From: BMS3Bbin11 sp034659075
Lineage (GTDB): Bacteria > Pseudomonadota > Gammaproteobacteria > BMS3Bbin11
NCBI GenBank assembly: GCA_034659075.1
Contig: JAYEGM010000145.1
Location: 1-11,383, forward strand
Reading direction: 5' to 3'
DNA: 11,383 nucleotides
The translations under genes and the position numbers were made by a program. A model generated the notes under the pieces. The model was not told the origin of the DNA, searched no databases, and saw only the letters and a list, made by a program, of their open reading frames with translations. Positions 1 through 7,010 of this stretch are shown piece by piece; the first letter of the stretch is position 1, and every line of letters starts with the position of its first letter.

Positions 1-584
1 GCGGTGAACTCCCCCGGCTGATTGTGCTTCTCTGCACTGGCGGTAAGTTGTTCCCACATGGTTTTAACCAGCGCGCCCTGTTCCGCTAAGGGATCCTTCC
101 GTTTGGTGACACCATCGCCCCATAGCGCATAGGCATCGCCCAACTTACCCGCTTTTACCAGATCGTGAACTTTCTTGCCCCACTCGCTCTTCAACAGGTC
201 GGGGTTTGATTCATCGATCATCGGTGACAAGCCTAAGTTTTCGGCGTGGTCGGCGATCACCAGAAAATCGAGGGGACGCAGCAAACGGGTCCGAACACCA
301 CTACTCGAGGTGACAATCTCACCTTTAGCGAAGCGGTAGGCCTGTTCCGGTCCGAGCCTGTTTCCAAACATACCTGCATCGGTGGAGTAGGAGGTATGCA
401 GGTGCGTGTCACCAAAGAATACCTTGTCCGGGTAATTGTAGTTCAGATAGGGAGAGTACTCCTTCTCGGCAGGTTTGATCGCGCTGGGGTCTGTTCCCAT
501 ATCCTGAGCGGAGGCTGGAAAACTAAAGCTCGCTGTGATGAAAGAGGCAATAATGAGGCTATGCAGGTTCTTGTTTTTTTTCAT
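1..584 (-). CDS. DUF3604-family exported protein, N-terminal part (cut by the window edge)
   Basis: The reading frame runs leftward from ATG at 584-582 and stays open to base 1, giving 194 visible residues; the C-terminal part lies outside the window. It begins MKKNKNLHSL, followed by a hydrophobic segment and an ASA|Q signal-peptidase I site after about residue 26, so the protein is probably exported to the periplasm. Residues 58-66 read GDTHLHTSY and residues 111-113 read ADH. Both align with the same blocks in the complete paralog at 1783-3732 (GDTHLHTGL, TDH). An early HxH plus a later (T/V)DH is the pattern of PHP-type metal-dependent phosphoesterases; the metal-binding role is inferred. 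DUF3604 proteins have no firmly established substrate known to me. The start has only a weak purine run upstream. It is divergent from the AraC regulator at 721, which may control it. Confidence 0.85.
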   Translation of the reverse strand, partial: MKKNKNLHSLIIASFITASFSFPASAQDMGTDPSAIKPAEKEYSPYLNYNYPDKVFFGDTHLHTSYSTDAGMFGNRLGPEQAYRFAKGEIVTSSSGVRTRLLRPLDFLVIADHAENLGLSPMIDESNPDLLKSEWGKKVHDLVKAGKLGDAYALWGDGVTKRKDPLAEQGALVKTMWEQLTASAEKHNQPGEFT

Positions 585-646
585 GATGATTTCTCGGCTT
601 GAACGATGTTTTTGCGAAATGTATGGCTGTCGTGTGATCGGAGAAT

Positions 647-674
647 ATTATAAAAATACTGTACCTGTTGTCCG
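647..674 (-). promoter_or_regulatory. Candidate promoter for the left DUF3604 gene
   Basis: Read on the minus strand, a perfect TATAAT lies at 652-647. A CGGACA (4 of 6 match to TTGACA) lies at 674-669, with a 16-bp spacer. The predicted start of transcription is about 50-60 nt before the ATG at 584. The intergenic stretch 585-720 is shared with the AraC-family gene that starts at 721, so a regulator site could also lie here. I found no convincing promoter for the plus strand and no clean inverted repeat. The -10 is strong; the -35 is weak. Confidence 0.35.
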
Positions 675-720
675 GCCATTACACGCCACATTACAGAGGC
701 AACTGTGTTAAATTGGCAAA

Positions 721-1749
721 ATGCAAGCAATAATGATCACGCGAGCGACTCATCTGCGGGCCTACACTGACCTGCTGCAGGCAATAGGCGCGCCGGTGGA
801 ACGCGAGCTTCAGCGGGCGAGATTGCCTGCTATGCTGGCGAATCAGCCTGATGCATACATTCCTGTGCTGCCGGGTTTGAAATTTGTTAAGCGCATGGAA
901 CATAAAGAGGGGCTTGATGACATCGCTTTTCTGGCTTCTCAACAGTTCTCCTTTGATAACCTGAGTGATGAGTTCATCACACTGTGTCAGAGTGTACCGT
1001 CTCTGTATTCCAGGTTTCAGCTTTTTAGTAATTTAGTCCCGCTTGAAAACTCACATGCTCGTGTGTTCCTGATCCGAGAAGAAAAGGATTTCAGGGTTTG
1101 TTTCAATTTACTCGGTCATCCTCATATGGATGGATTGCATTACTCAGAATGGCAACACATAAACGGCCTGGCTGCTGTTGTGCAAAAGACATTGGGGCAG
1201 CGTTGGAGGCCAGCAGAAATCACTTTTCAGTCGAAGTTTGTTCCGTGTGATGCCGCATTTGAAAAGTTTCCGAATACACGGTTTCTTTTCGGACAAAAAA
1301 ATACTTCCATAACGGTGTCGGCGTCTTTGATGAGTCGCTCATTGAACGACGGGCAGGGTAAGCCGGAGTTTCATCAGGGGCTGGTTTCTGCGCAGTCATC
1401 TCAGCGACCTCAGCAAAGCCTTGCACTGGATTACCCCGAATCCCTGAAGCTGCTGTTGCGCTCATATATCCAGCAAAGCTACCCGGATGTAAACCTGGCT
1501 GCGGAGATTGCCAGTACCAGCGTTCGTACTATGCAGCGCAGGCTAGGGCAGTACGGGCTGAACTATTCTAGCCTGGTTCAACAGGCCCGTTTTGAAGTGG
1601 CAACAGAAATGCTTGCCGATCCGAGTGTGAAGATAATCGATATCGCACATGCCATTGGTTATAGTGACCCGTCGCATTTTGCACGGTCTTTTCGACGTAT
1701 CTCGGGAGTCAGCCCTGGAGAATACCGGAGACAGCATTTTAAAAATTAA
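721..1749 (+). CDS. AraC-family transcriptional regulator (arabinose-binding-like N-terminus, OruR-like layout)
   Basis: A 342-residue DNA-binding regulator of the usual length for this subfamily. Residues about 15-200 form the N-terminal ligand-sensing region, with a LLQAIGAP...RARLPAML start and a GLDDIAFLAS block typical of the arabinose-binding-type N-terminus (PF12625). Residues about 258-340 are the AraC C-terminal pair of helix-turn-helices: the first around 259-278 (LAAEIASTSVRTMQRRL), the second around 305-329 (IDIAHAIGYSDPSHFARSF), ending in the family signature GVSPGEYRR. ATG at 721 is the first start after an in-frame stop; no strong ribosome binding site is seen, and Met5 at 733 is an alternative. 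It sits between two DUF3604 paralogs, divergent from one and convergent with the other, so control of one or both is likely but inferred. The effector is unknown. Confidence 0.93.
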   Translation: MQAIMITRATHLRAYTDLLQAIGAPVERELQRARLPAMLANQPDAYIPVLPGLKFVKRMEHKEGLDDIAFLASQQFSFDNLSDEFITLCQSVPSLYSRFQLFSNLVPLENSHARVFLIREEKDFRVCFNLLGHPHMDGLHYSEWQHINGLAAVVQKTLGQRWRPAEITFQSKFVPCDAAFEKFPNTRFLFGQKNTSITVSASLMSRSLNDGQGKPEFHQGLVSAQSSQRPQQSLALDYPESLKLLLRSYIQQSYPDVNLAAEIASTSVRTMQRRLGQYGLNYSSLVQQARFEVATEMLADPSVKIIDIAHAIGYSDPSHFARSFRRISGVSPGEYRRQHFKN

Positions 1750-1782
1750 GCAGCCTCCGGGCTTGTGAATATGGCCAGAGAA

Positions 1783-3732
1783 TTAACTCTTCGGCGTATA
1801 CCAGATAGGTGAGGTATAAGCACGTTCCTGATGAGTCAGTTTCACCCCTTTTGGTATGGCAGCACCGAGGCGAACCTTGTCGTACAGCACCCAGCGAGGG
1901 GTGGGTATCTCGATGACGCGGGCATAATAGAAGGCTTTCTGTTTCGGATTGAAGTCCGGGTCCTTCCAGATAATTGTCAGATCAGAACTGCCGATGGTAT
2001 TGGTCCAGTTGGCAGCTTCCAGATCAACGGTATTGCCTACCGGTGTTTTACATATTCCATCTTTTCCGATCTTGCGGTCGCCAGAGACGGCCACATCATA
2101 GACACGCTCATGCAACTCACCTTTATCATCCATCCAGCCCTTGACGATCTGCATTCGATCGAGGTTAGCGCCAATAGGGTCTTTCAGTGCATATAGCATG
2201 AAGGTCGGTGATTTCCCTTCAGGGGCATTGCTCAAATCGCCACCCATAGGCACACCTTTCTCATAACCATTGAAAGCTGGAGCACGACTGCGTAGATCAT
2301 CATCGTTGTAATCCCAGCCGCCGAAGAAGCGAACCGGAATGCGTGGCCCCGTCGTAGCATAGGTTTCCTTACGTTTCATCGCATCAAAAATGGCATGGCG
2401 TGTGTTCTCGGTCGCCCAGACACCCTGATAACCGGAAGCCAGTAAGGAATCACCGGAAAACTCTCCCAGCTCTGATTTGACGAAAGGATGTGAGACCCGT
2501 GTCGCGGAGGGTTCTACACTGACAGATTTCCCGAAAAAGTTATCTTCTTCAGCGGTCGATAGAGACGTATGTGAGTCTGTTGCCCCGACCAGACCGAACT
2601 TGTATGGATTAACGCCAAATTTCTTTTCCATGGCAAGACCCTGTTTCAGAGCCTCACGTGCGTATTCGCGTTTTAGCATTTCCGGTTTTTTCAATTCTGT
2701 GATGTCGAGATTTCCTACATCCCATGTGCCGTAGTCTGCAAATTCATCATTGGGTGACAGTGCAGGGTGCGCTTCGCTGTCGCCTTTAATCTGTGTTACT
2801 TCGTATAGCGGTTCCCACTTCGCTCGCAAGGTCACATAGTTTTTATCAACGGTGCCGCCGGCATAGGTTTTATCAGTGGGGAACATCCAGCCATTGGAAA
2901 GATTGCCGTTATGACTGATTGCCAAAGCCTGGCCACCGGTTTTTGATTCGTAATCTTCCAGCCACTGGTACAGGTCCAGTGGATCCGTCGTGCCCATTGG
3001 CGGTTGTGTGGTTAAGGGTATTACCTGGTGCGCCCGGTCACCATTATCACGAAGGATGACATTGCGGTGCAGGTTGAAGCCCTTGGGCACAGAAGTCCAT
3101 TCATAACCGATCAGGGCCGTGAATGTTCCCGGGGCATTAAATTCATCTGCAGTATCAATAATATCGCCCCAGAGGTTGTCATAGACCGTGGAACCCGGAG
3201 AATAGTCTCTCAGAAACTCCTTCGGCATCTTCATCTGTGCGAAATGAGTGATCAGGTCGAATGCCGCTTCACCCGCCGCCTTACCACCCTTGGCAAAAGC
3301 ATCAGACCATTCTTTGCCCTTGGGTACGGCAACAATATTGGGTGTACCTTTCTGGATATCTGTGGCAATACCCATCAGGTCGGAATGATCGGTAATCACC
3401 AGCCAGTCAAGCGGACGACTCAATTTTACCGGCAGCCCGGTAGAAGACTTGATCTCTTCACCACGTGCAAGGCGGTAGGCATCTGCATGGCCGAGGATGT
3501 TGCCAAACAAACCGGCATCGAGTGACAGACCAGTATGCAGGTGAGTATCTCCCCAATAGACCTTGCTAGGAAATGAGCGTTGGGCATAGGGTGAGTAAGC
3601 CTTGCCCGGATACAGTTTACTCATGTATGCCGGATCCACGGTTCCGGCATCATACTGTGCATTTAATACCGTTGTTGCCGGTAGCAAACACATCATTAAA
3701 AATAAACTTTTCGCTTTCAGATTCTTTTTCAT
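1783..3732 (-). CDS. DUF3604-family exported protein, complete (PHP-like metal-site motifs)
   Basis: A 649-residue protein when started at ATG 3732-3730. A longer frame begins at 3747, but that extra ATG overlaps the ribosome binding site AAGGAG at 3744-3739, which sits 6 nt before 3732. The N-terminus MKKNLKAKSL, a hydrophobic stretch and LNA|Q after about residue 25 form a signal peptide, placing it in the periplasm or outside the cell. Motifs include GDTHLHTG (61-68), LVITDHSD (111-118), IGYEW (208-212), ISHNGN (272-277) and GATDSHTS (383-390). This series of His/Asp/Glu blocks resembles the metal ligands of PHP-superfamily phosphoesterases. It is clearly paralogous to the gene at 1-584. 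The substrate is not known. The gene is convergent with the AraC regulator, only 33 bp away, with no clear terminator between them. Confidence 0.93.
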   Translation of the reverse strand: MKKNLKAKSLFLMMCLLPATTVLNAQYDAGTVDPAYMSKLYPGKAYSPYAQRSFPSKVYWGDTHLHTGLSLDAGLFGNILGHADAYRLARGEEIKSSTGLPVKLSRPLDWLVITDHSDLMGIATDIQKGTPNIVAVPKGKEWSDAFAKGGKAAGEAAFDLITHFAQMKMPKEFLRDYSPGSTVYDNLWGDIIDTADEFNAPGTFTALIGYEWTSVPKGFNLHRNVILRDNGDRAHQVIPLTTQPPMGTTDPLDLYQWLEDYESKTGGQALAISHNGNLSNGWMFPTDKTYAGGTVDKNYVTLRAKWEPLYEVTQIKGDSEAHPALSPNDEFADYGTWDVGNLDITELKKPEMLKREYAREALKQGLAMEKKFGVNPYKFGLVGATDSHTSLSTAEEDNFFGKSVSVEPSATRVSHPFVKSELGEFSGDSLLASGYQGVWATENTRHAIFDAMKRKETYATTGPRIPVRFFGGWDYNDDDLRSRAPAFNGYEKGVPMGGDLSNAPEGKSPTFMLYALKDPIGANLDRMQIVKGWMDDKGELHERVYDVAVSGDRKIGKDGICKTPVGNTVDLEAANWTNTIGSSDLTIIWKDPDFNPKQKAFYYARVIEIPTPRWVLYDKVRLGAAIPKGVKLTHQERAYTSPIWYTPKS

Positions 3733-3738
3733 TGTTAT

Positions 3739-3744
3739 CTCCTT
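3739..3744 (-). promoter_or_regulatory. Ribosome binding site that fixes the start of the DUF3604 gene
   Basis: AAGGAG on the minus strand, with 6 nt (ATAACA) before ATG at 3732-3730. The site lies inside the first codons of the longer frame starting at 3747. The start at 3732 is therefore preferred, and it restores a normal MKK... signal-peptide N-terminus matching the MKKN start of the paralog. Confidence 0.8.
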
Positions 3745-3853
3745 CATGCCATGTCAGTGTAATTATTCTTTAACTGGTGATTTAACCGGGTTCCACTGTC
3801 CAGTACATACCTTACACGAACTACCATTGCTTCTCCATGCGAGACCGAATGAT

Positions 3854-3877
3854 TTTTCAGCAGTTTTCAGTTTTCAG
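3854..3877. repeat. Three copies of TTTTCAG in the intergenic region
   Basis: TTTTCAG occurs at 3854-3860, 3864-3870 and 3871-3877, the last two directly abutting. This lies in the 280-bp gap (3733-4012) between the divergent DUF3604 and MscS-type genes. Otherwise that gap holds the ribosome binding site at 3739-3744 and the promoter candidate at 3960-3987; I see no gene in it. The repeat could be a binding site or simple slippage; nothing here decides. Confidence 0.4.
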
Positions 3878-3959
3878 GTTCCAGGAGTTAAATCAGCCTA
3901 AGCATCAATGAAATTATCATCAGTAACTGGAATGGTATTCTTGTACGATTACCTGTCGA

Positions 3960-3987
3960 TTGCCATGCCTGCACCTGCTAGTATTAT
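3960..3987 (+). promoter_or_regulatory. Candidate sigma-70-type promoter for the MscS-type gene
   Basis: TTGCCA at 3960-3965 (5 of 6 to TTGACA), a 16-bp spacer, then TATTAT at 3982-3987 (5 of 6 to TATAAT). Transcription would start near 3994, leaving a short leader that still includes the GGAG at 3999-4002 upstream of ATG 4013. The match and the position are good for a visual call. Confidence 0.5.
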
Positions 3988-4012
3988 ATGAGATATATGG
4001 AGAATCAAAATA

Positions 4013-5749
4013 ATGTGTTTCAACAAGACTAAACATACCATTTTTAGCATACTAGTCCTGGTCCTAAGCTTCCAGACAACGCTATTGGCGGTAGAGACAG
4101 CTCAAACTTCAGAAAGCCCCGGAGAGTTATTTTTAGAAAAAATAGCTGACATTCAACAGGAGACCAGCCTTAACCGAAGCAAGCTCGAATCGGCTGAAGG
4201 AGAATCTCGAGCAGCCATCTTTTTACAAATAATAGCTGATGAAGAAGAGCTGCGGTCGGTGCTGGATGACTTGCTTGGGCATGTGGAAACACTGGAAGAA
4301 GATGGCCAGGATAGCAACGCATTAATATCCAGGGTAAAGACTGTAGTGACTCAACAGTCAACGACTATCTATCAGGATATAGAAACTGCTGGTCGGGCTC
4401 TGGCCAAACTCAACGAGGTCGATCGTTCGGAGCTGCCGGCTGACGAGCTTGAACAACTGAACCAACAAGTGGCAGTGACAAATGACTTTCTCGATAAATT
4501 GTATATAGCTGCCTATGAGAATATCAAACGCCAAAAGGCACTGGATCTTAATCCTGCAGCCGATATCAAGAACATGAAAAGCATCCTCCAAAACCGTGTA
4601 GAGAAGTTGGCAGGGTATGTTGAATTAACCTGGCGGCAGATGCAAATGCTCGAAGATCGTATCAGCCGGCTGCCGATAGGCACAGAAGGAAAAATGGGGG
4701 CATCATTGCAGTCTGAGCTCTATGAACTGGAAGAAAAGCTGGGCATCGTGGTCGGCAGTTTAAACGCAACTGTTGATGTAATGGACAAGCTGGAGCTCGA
4801 AACAGTTGAATATCGCCTGCTGCTGATTAAGGCAACTGGAAATGTCGGTGGCCATGCTTTTAATGCCGGTGTCATTTCAGGGCTCGTTGGTATTTTGTAT
4901 GATAAATCACTACAGGGACTGGCAGACAATGGTCCGGACATACTGGTAAAAATCCTGGTTATTATAGCGATATTGCTGCTATTTAAAATGATCGCTGCAT
5001 TTTCAGGCGGAGTGGTAAGAAAAGCGTTAAATCGATCTCAGCTGGAGTTGTCTGTCTTACTGAAAGACTTCTTTGTTTCCATGGCATCCAAGGCCGTTAT
5101 GCTGGTGGGTTTGCTGATAGTACTTACCCAACTCGGGATTGAAATTGGCCCGGCACTGGCCGGGCTTGGTATCCTGGGATTTATCGTTGGTTTTGCATTA
5201 CAGGAAACACTGTCAAATTTTGCTTCCGGATTAATGATACTGGCATACCGTCCCTTCGATGTTGATGATGTGGTGGAAGTGGCCGGACACACTGGCAAAG
5301 TCAGATTAATGAGCCTGGTGTCGACTACCATTGTATCCTTTGATAACCAACGCCTGGTGATTCCTAATACAAAGATATGGGGAGGCGTGATCCGCAATAT
5401 TACGGCGGAAAAAAACCGTCGTGTCGACCTGGTTTTTGGAATTGGTTATGGCGATGATATTGGCCATGCCGAAAAAATTCTAAGAGAGATCATCGATAGC
5501 CATGAATTGATACTTAAGGATCCTGGCACTGATATAAAACTGAATACCCTGGGAGAATCTTCGGTAGATTTTGTGGTGCGTCCCTGGGTGCGTACTAAAG
5601 ATTACTGGACGGTGTACTGGGACATCATCCGGGCCGTCAAGGATCGCTTTGACAAGGAGGGGATTTCTATACCTTATCCACAGCGAGATATACATCTGCA
5701 CCAGATACCGGCAAATCCGCTTCCCGTAGAACAACCTGCTACGCCCTGA
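4013..5749 (+). CDS. MscS-family mechanosensitive channel with long N-terminal periplasmic helical domain
   Basis: A 578-residue inner-membrane channel that would open under membrane tension to release solutes. Residues 1-27 form a signal peptide (MCFNKTKHTI, then a hydrophobic run, cleavage near LLA or VETA). Residues about 35-305 are a charged, helix-rich, coiled-coil-like region with no membrane span. Membrane helices follow at about 308-332 and 352-374, then the pore helix at about 378-412, with the Gly/Ala-rich AGLGILGFIVGFALQETLSN typical of MscS TM3 and the YRPF that ends it. The rest is the MscS beta and C-terminal cytoplasmic domain (VIPNTKIWGG at 449-458, IPYPQRDIHLH at 553-563). 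E. coli MscS has about 286 residues, so this is one of the enlarged members. GGAG at 3999-4002 precedes the ATG by 10 nt. It lies upstream of the Dap gene cluster on the same strand, separated by 133 bp, and is probably a separate unit. Confidence 0.93.
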   Translation: MCFNKTKHTIFSILVLVLSFQTTLLAVETAQTSESPGELFLEKIADIQQETSLNRSKLESAEGESRAAIFLQIIADEEELRSVLDDLLGHVETLEEDGQDSNALISRVKTVVTQQSTTIYQDIETAGRALAKLNEVDRSELPADELEQLNQQVAVTNDFLDKLYIAAYENIKRQKALDLNPAADIKNMKSILQNRVEKLAGYVELTWRQMQMLEDRISRLPIGTEGKMGASLQSELYELEEKLGIVVGSLNATVDVMDKLELETVEYRLLLIKATGNVGGHAFNAGVISGLVGILYDKSLQGLADNGPDILVKILVIIAILLLFKMIAAFSGGVVRKALNRSQLELSVLLKDFFVSMASKAVMLVGLLIVLTQLGIEIGPALAGLGILGFIVGFALQETLSNFASGLMILAYRPFDVDDVVEVAGHTGKVRLMSLVSTTIVSFDNQRLVIPNTKIWGGVIRNITAEKNRRVDLVFGIGYGDDIGHAEKILREIIDSHELILKDPGTDIKLNTLGESSVDFVVRPWVRTKDYWTVYWDIIRAVKDRFDKEGISIPYPQRDIHLHQIPANPLPVEQPATP

Positions 5750-5787
5750 TGAGACAGACTATTGAAGTATAGACGTGAAATTGAAAT

Positions 5788-5862
5788 ATGAGCAATAATG
5801 AGGCTGGTTCAGGTGAGTCAACAATTCAAGTAGATGATAGATCAGTAAAAGATGGAAATTAA
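5788..5862 (+). CDS. Possible 24-residue small ORF upstream of the Dap operon
   Basis: ATG at 5788 to TAA at 5860-5862 encodes a short polar peptide beginning MSNNEAGSGEST and ending VKDGN. It lies in the 133-bp gap before the sbnA-like gene and stops 20 bp before that gene's start, as a leader or translationally coupled ORF might. No good ribosome binding site precedes it, and I recognise no family. It may be chance. The rest of the gap (5750-5787, 5863-5882) shows only the ribosome binding site at 5871; TTGAAG at 5762 is too poor a -35 to call a promoter. Confidence 0.2.
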   Translation: MSNNEAGSGESTIQVDDRSVKDGN

Positions 5863-5870
5863 CATGGGCG

Positions 5871-5874
5871 GGAG
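5871..5874 (+). promoter_or_regulatory. Ribosome binding site supporting a TTG start
   Basis: GGAG (within GGGAG context) lies 8 nt before TTG 5883-5885. No ATG in that frame lies between the upstream in-frame stop (5838-5840) and 5955. The ATG at 5864 is in another frame and stops at once. This supports TTG as the true initiation codon of the SbnA-like gene. Confidence 0.55.
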
Positions 5875-5882
5875 AATTAGTT

Positions 5883-6965
5883 TTGGCTAGTGGGTATTTG
5901 ACGGGCGCTGCAGTGACATCAAAGCTTGATTCGCGGCATCTGCGATACGAGCGCATGCGCACCGCTGCCGAAACAGGGTCAGAAAATTCGAGCATTCTTG
6001 ATACGGTCGGAACTACCCCGGTTATCGAGCTCAGTAAAATATTTGGGGACAGCCAATTCAAGTTGTTTGGCAAGATCGAGGCCATGAATCCAGGTGGCAG
6101 CATCAAAGATCGTTCCGCATTGCACATGCTGCGCGAAGCATTGTCTTCGGGAGAGTTATCCGCTAATACGACCATCATTGAGTCAAGCTCAGGTAACATG
6201 GCGATCGGCCTGGCGCAGGTTTGTGCCTACTGGGATCTCAAGCTGGTTTGCGTGGTCGATATTCGCACGACTAAACAGATCCTGCAGATATTACAGGCCT
6301 ACGGAGCGGAAATAAGCCTGGTTTCAGTACCGCTGCCGGGCACGGACAGCCTGCTCGAAGCGCGTAAATTACGCGTTCGGGAACTGTTGGCTTCGGTACC
6401 TGACAGCTACTGTCCGGACCAATATGCCAACCTGAATAATTGCACTGCTCATTACCAGAGCACGATGCCAGAAATCCTTAACGCGCTGCAGTCACCTGTC
6501 GATTATCTGTTTCTGGCGACCAGCACCAGCGGCACCTTACGCGGCTGTGCCGAATACATTCACGACAACGGTCTGGCAACCAAAGTCATTGCTGTTGACG
6601 CCATCGGCAGTGTTATTTTCGGCGACAAGGCGCAGCCTCGACTGTTACCCGGGCACGGTGCTGCCGAGCAATCCAAAATCCACCTTGATGGGCTGGCGGA
6701 TGACGTAGTATTGATCTCCGACTGGGATTGTGTCACCGGCTGCCGCAATCTTGTCCGCCGGGAGGCGGTACTGGCAGGCGCTTCATCAGGAGGCGTCATC
6801 GCGGCCATCCACAAATACCGTGAGCGGATCGAAGAGGGCGCTGTCTGCGCCGCCATCCTCGCTGATCGCGGCGAACGCTATATGGATACCGTCTATTCCG
6901 ATGACTGGGTGATGAAAAATTTTGACCAGTTACCTGACCCGGCCGCATACTCAAAAGCCGAATAG
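5883..6965 (+). CDS. sbnA: SbnA-like N-(2-amino-2-carboxyethyl)-L-glutamate synthase (PLP enzyme)
   Basis: A PLP-dependent enzyme of the cysteine synthase / cystathionine beta-synthase fold, 360 residues. By family knowledge SbnA condenses O-phospho-L-serine with L-glutamate to form N-(2-amino-2-carboxyethyl)-L-glutamate, the first step to L-2,3-diaminopropionate. The sequence shows the Schiff-base lysine K75 in MNPGGSIKDR (68-77), the SSSGN substrate loop (101-105), the TSTSGT phosphate loop (213-218) and SSGG (301-304). The block AVDAIGSVIFGDK (237-249) and the C-terminal DRGERYMDTVYSD (328-340) closely follow staphylococcal SbnA as I remember it, and set it apart from ordinary O-acetylserine sulfhydrylases. 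It starts at TTG with a good ribosome binding site. About 30 residues precede the conserved core, longer than SbnA; Met25 (5955) is an alternative start but lacks spacing for a ribosome binding site. First main gene of the operon, 45 bp before the SbnB-like partner. Confidence 0.92.
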   Translation: MASGYLTGAAVTSKLDSRHLRYERMRTAAETGSENSSILDTVGTTPVIELSKIFGDSQFKLFGKIEAMNPGGSIKDRSALHMLREALSSGELSANTTIIESSSGNMAIGLAQVCAYWDLKLVCVVDIRTTKQILQILQAYGAEISLVSVPLPGTDSLLEARKLRVRELLASVPDSYCPDQYANLNNCTAHYQSTMPEILNALQSPVDYLFLATSTSGTLRGCAEYIHDNGLATKVIAVDAIGSVIFGDKAQPRLLPGHGAAEQSKIHLDGLADDVVLISDWDCVTGCRNLVRREAVLAGASSGGVIAAIHKYRERIEEGAVCAAILADRGERYMDTVYSDDWVMKNFDQLPDPAAYSKAE

Positions 6966-7010
6966 ACCGCTTTTCTCTAACAAACTCAATATTTCTTAAG
7001 GATTTAAAGC

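Noticed and set aside
547..560. 14-base exact match GCAATAATGAGGCT at 547-560 and 5792-5805
   Set aside because: About half a match of this length is expected by chance in a window of this size, and the two contexts (signal-peptide codons, small-ORF region) are unrelated.
246..602. Plus-strand open frame of 118 codons
   Set aside because: It lies antisense to the partial DUF3604 gene, whose minus-strand frame has a signal peptide and conserved motifs.
1748..1764. Possible hairpin AGCC-TCCG-GGCT between the convergent AraC and DUF3604 genes
   Set aside because: The stem is only 4 bp and no T-run follows on either strand, so it is not a convincing terminator.
3028..3525. Plus-strand open frame of 165 codons
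   Set aside because: Antisense shadow of the complete DUF3604 gene; no recognisable domain.
3573..3901. Plus-strand open frames across the start of the DUF3604 gene and the intergenic gap
   Set aside because: They overlap the signal-peptide coding region antisense and look like no known protein.
5883..6965. Annotation as a plain cysteine synthase or cystathionine beta-synthase
   Set aside because: The VDAIGSVIFGDK and DRGERYMDTVYSD blocks and the SbnB-like partner directly downstream point to the SbnA type.
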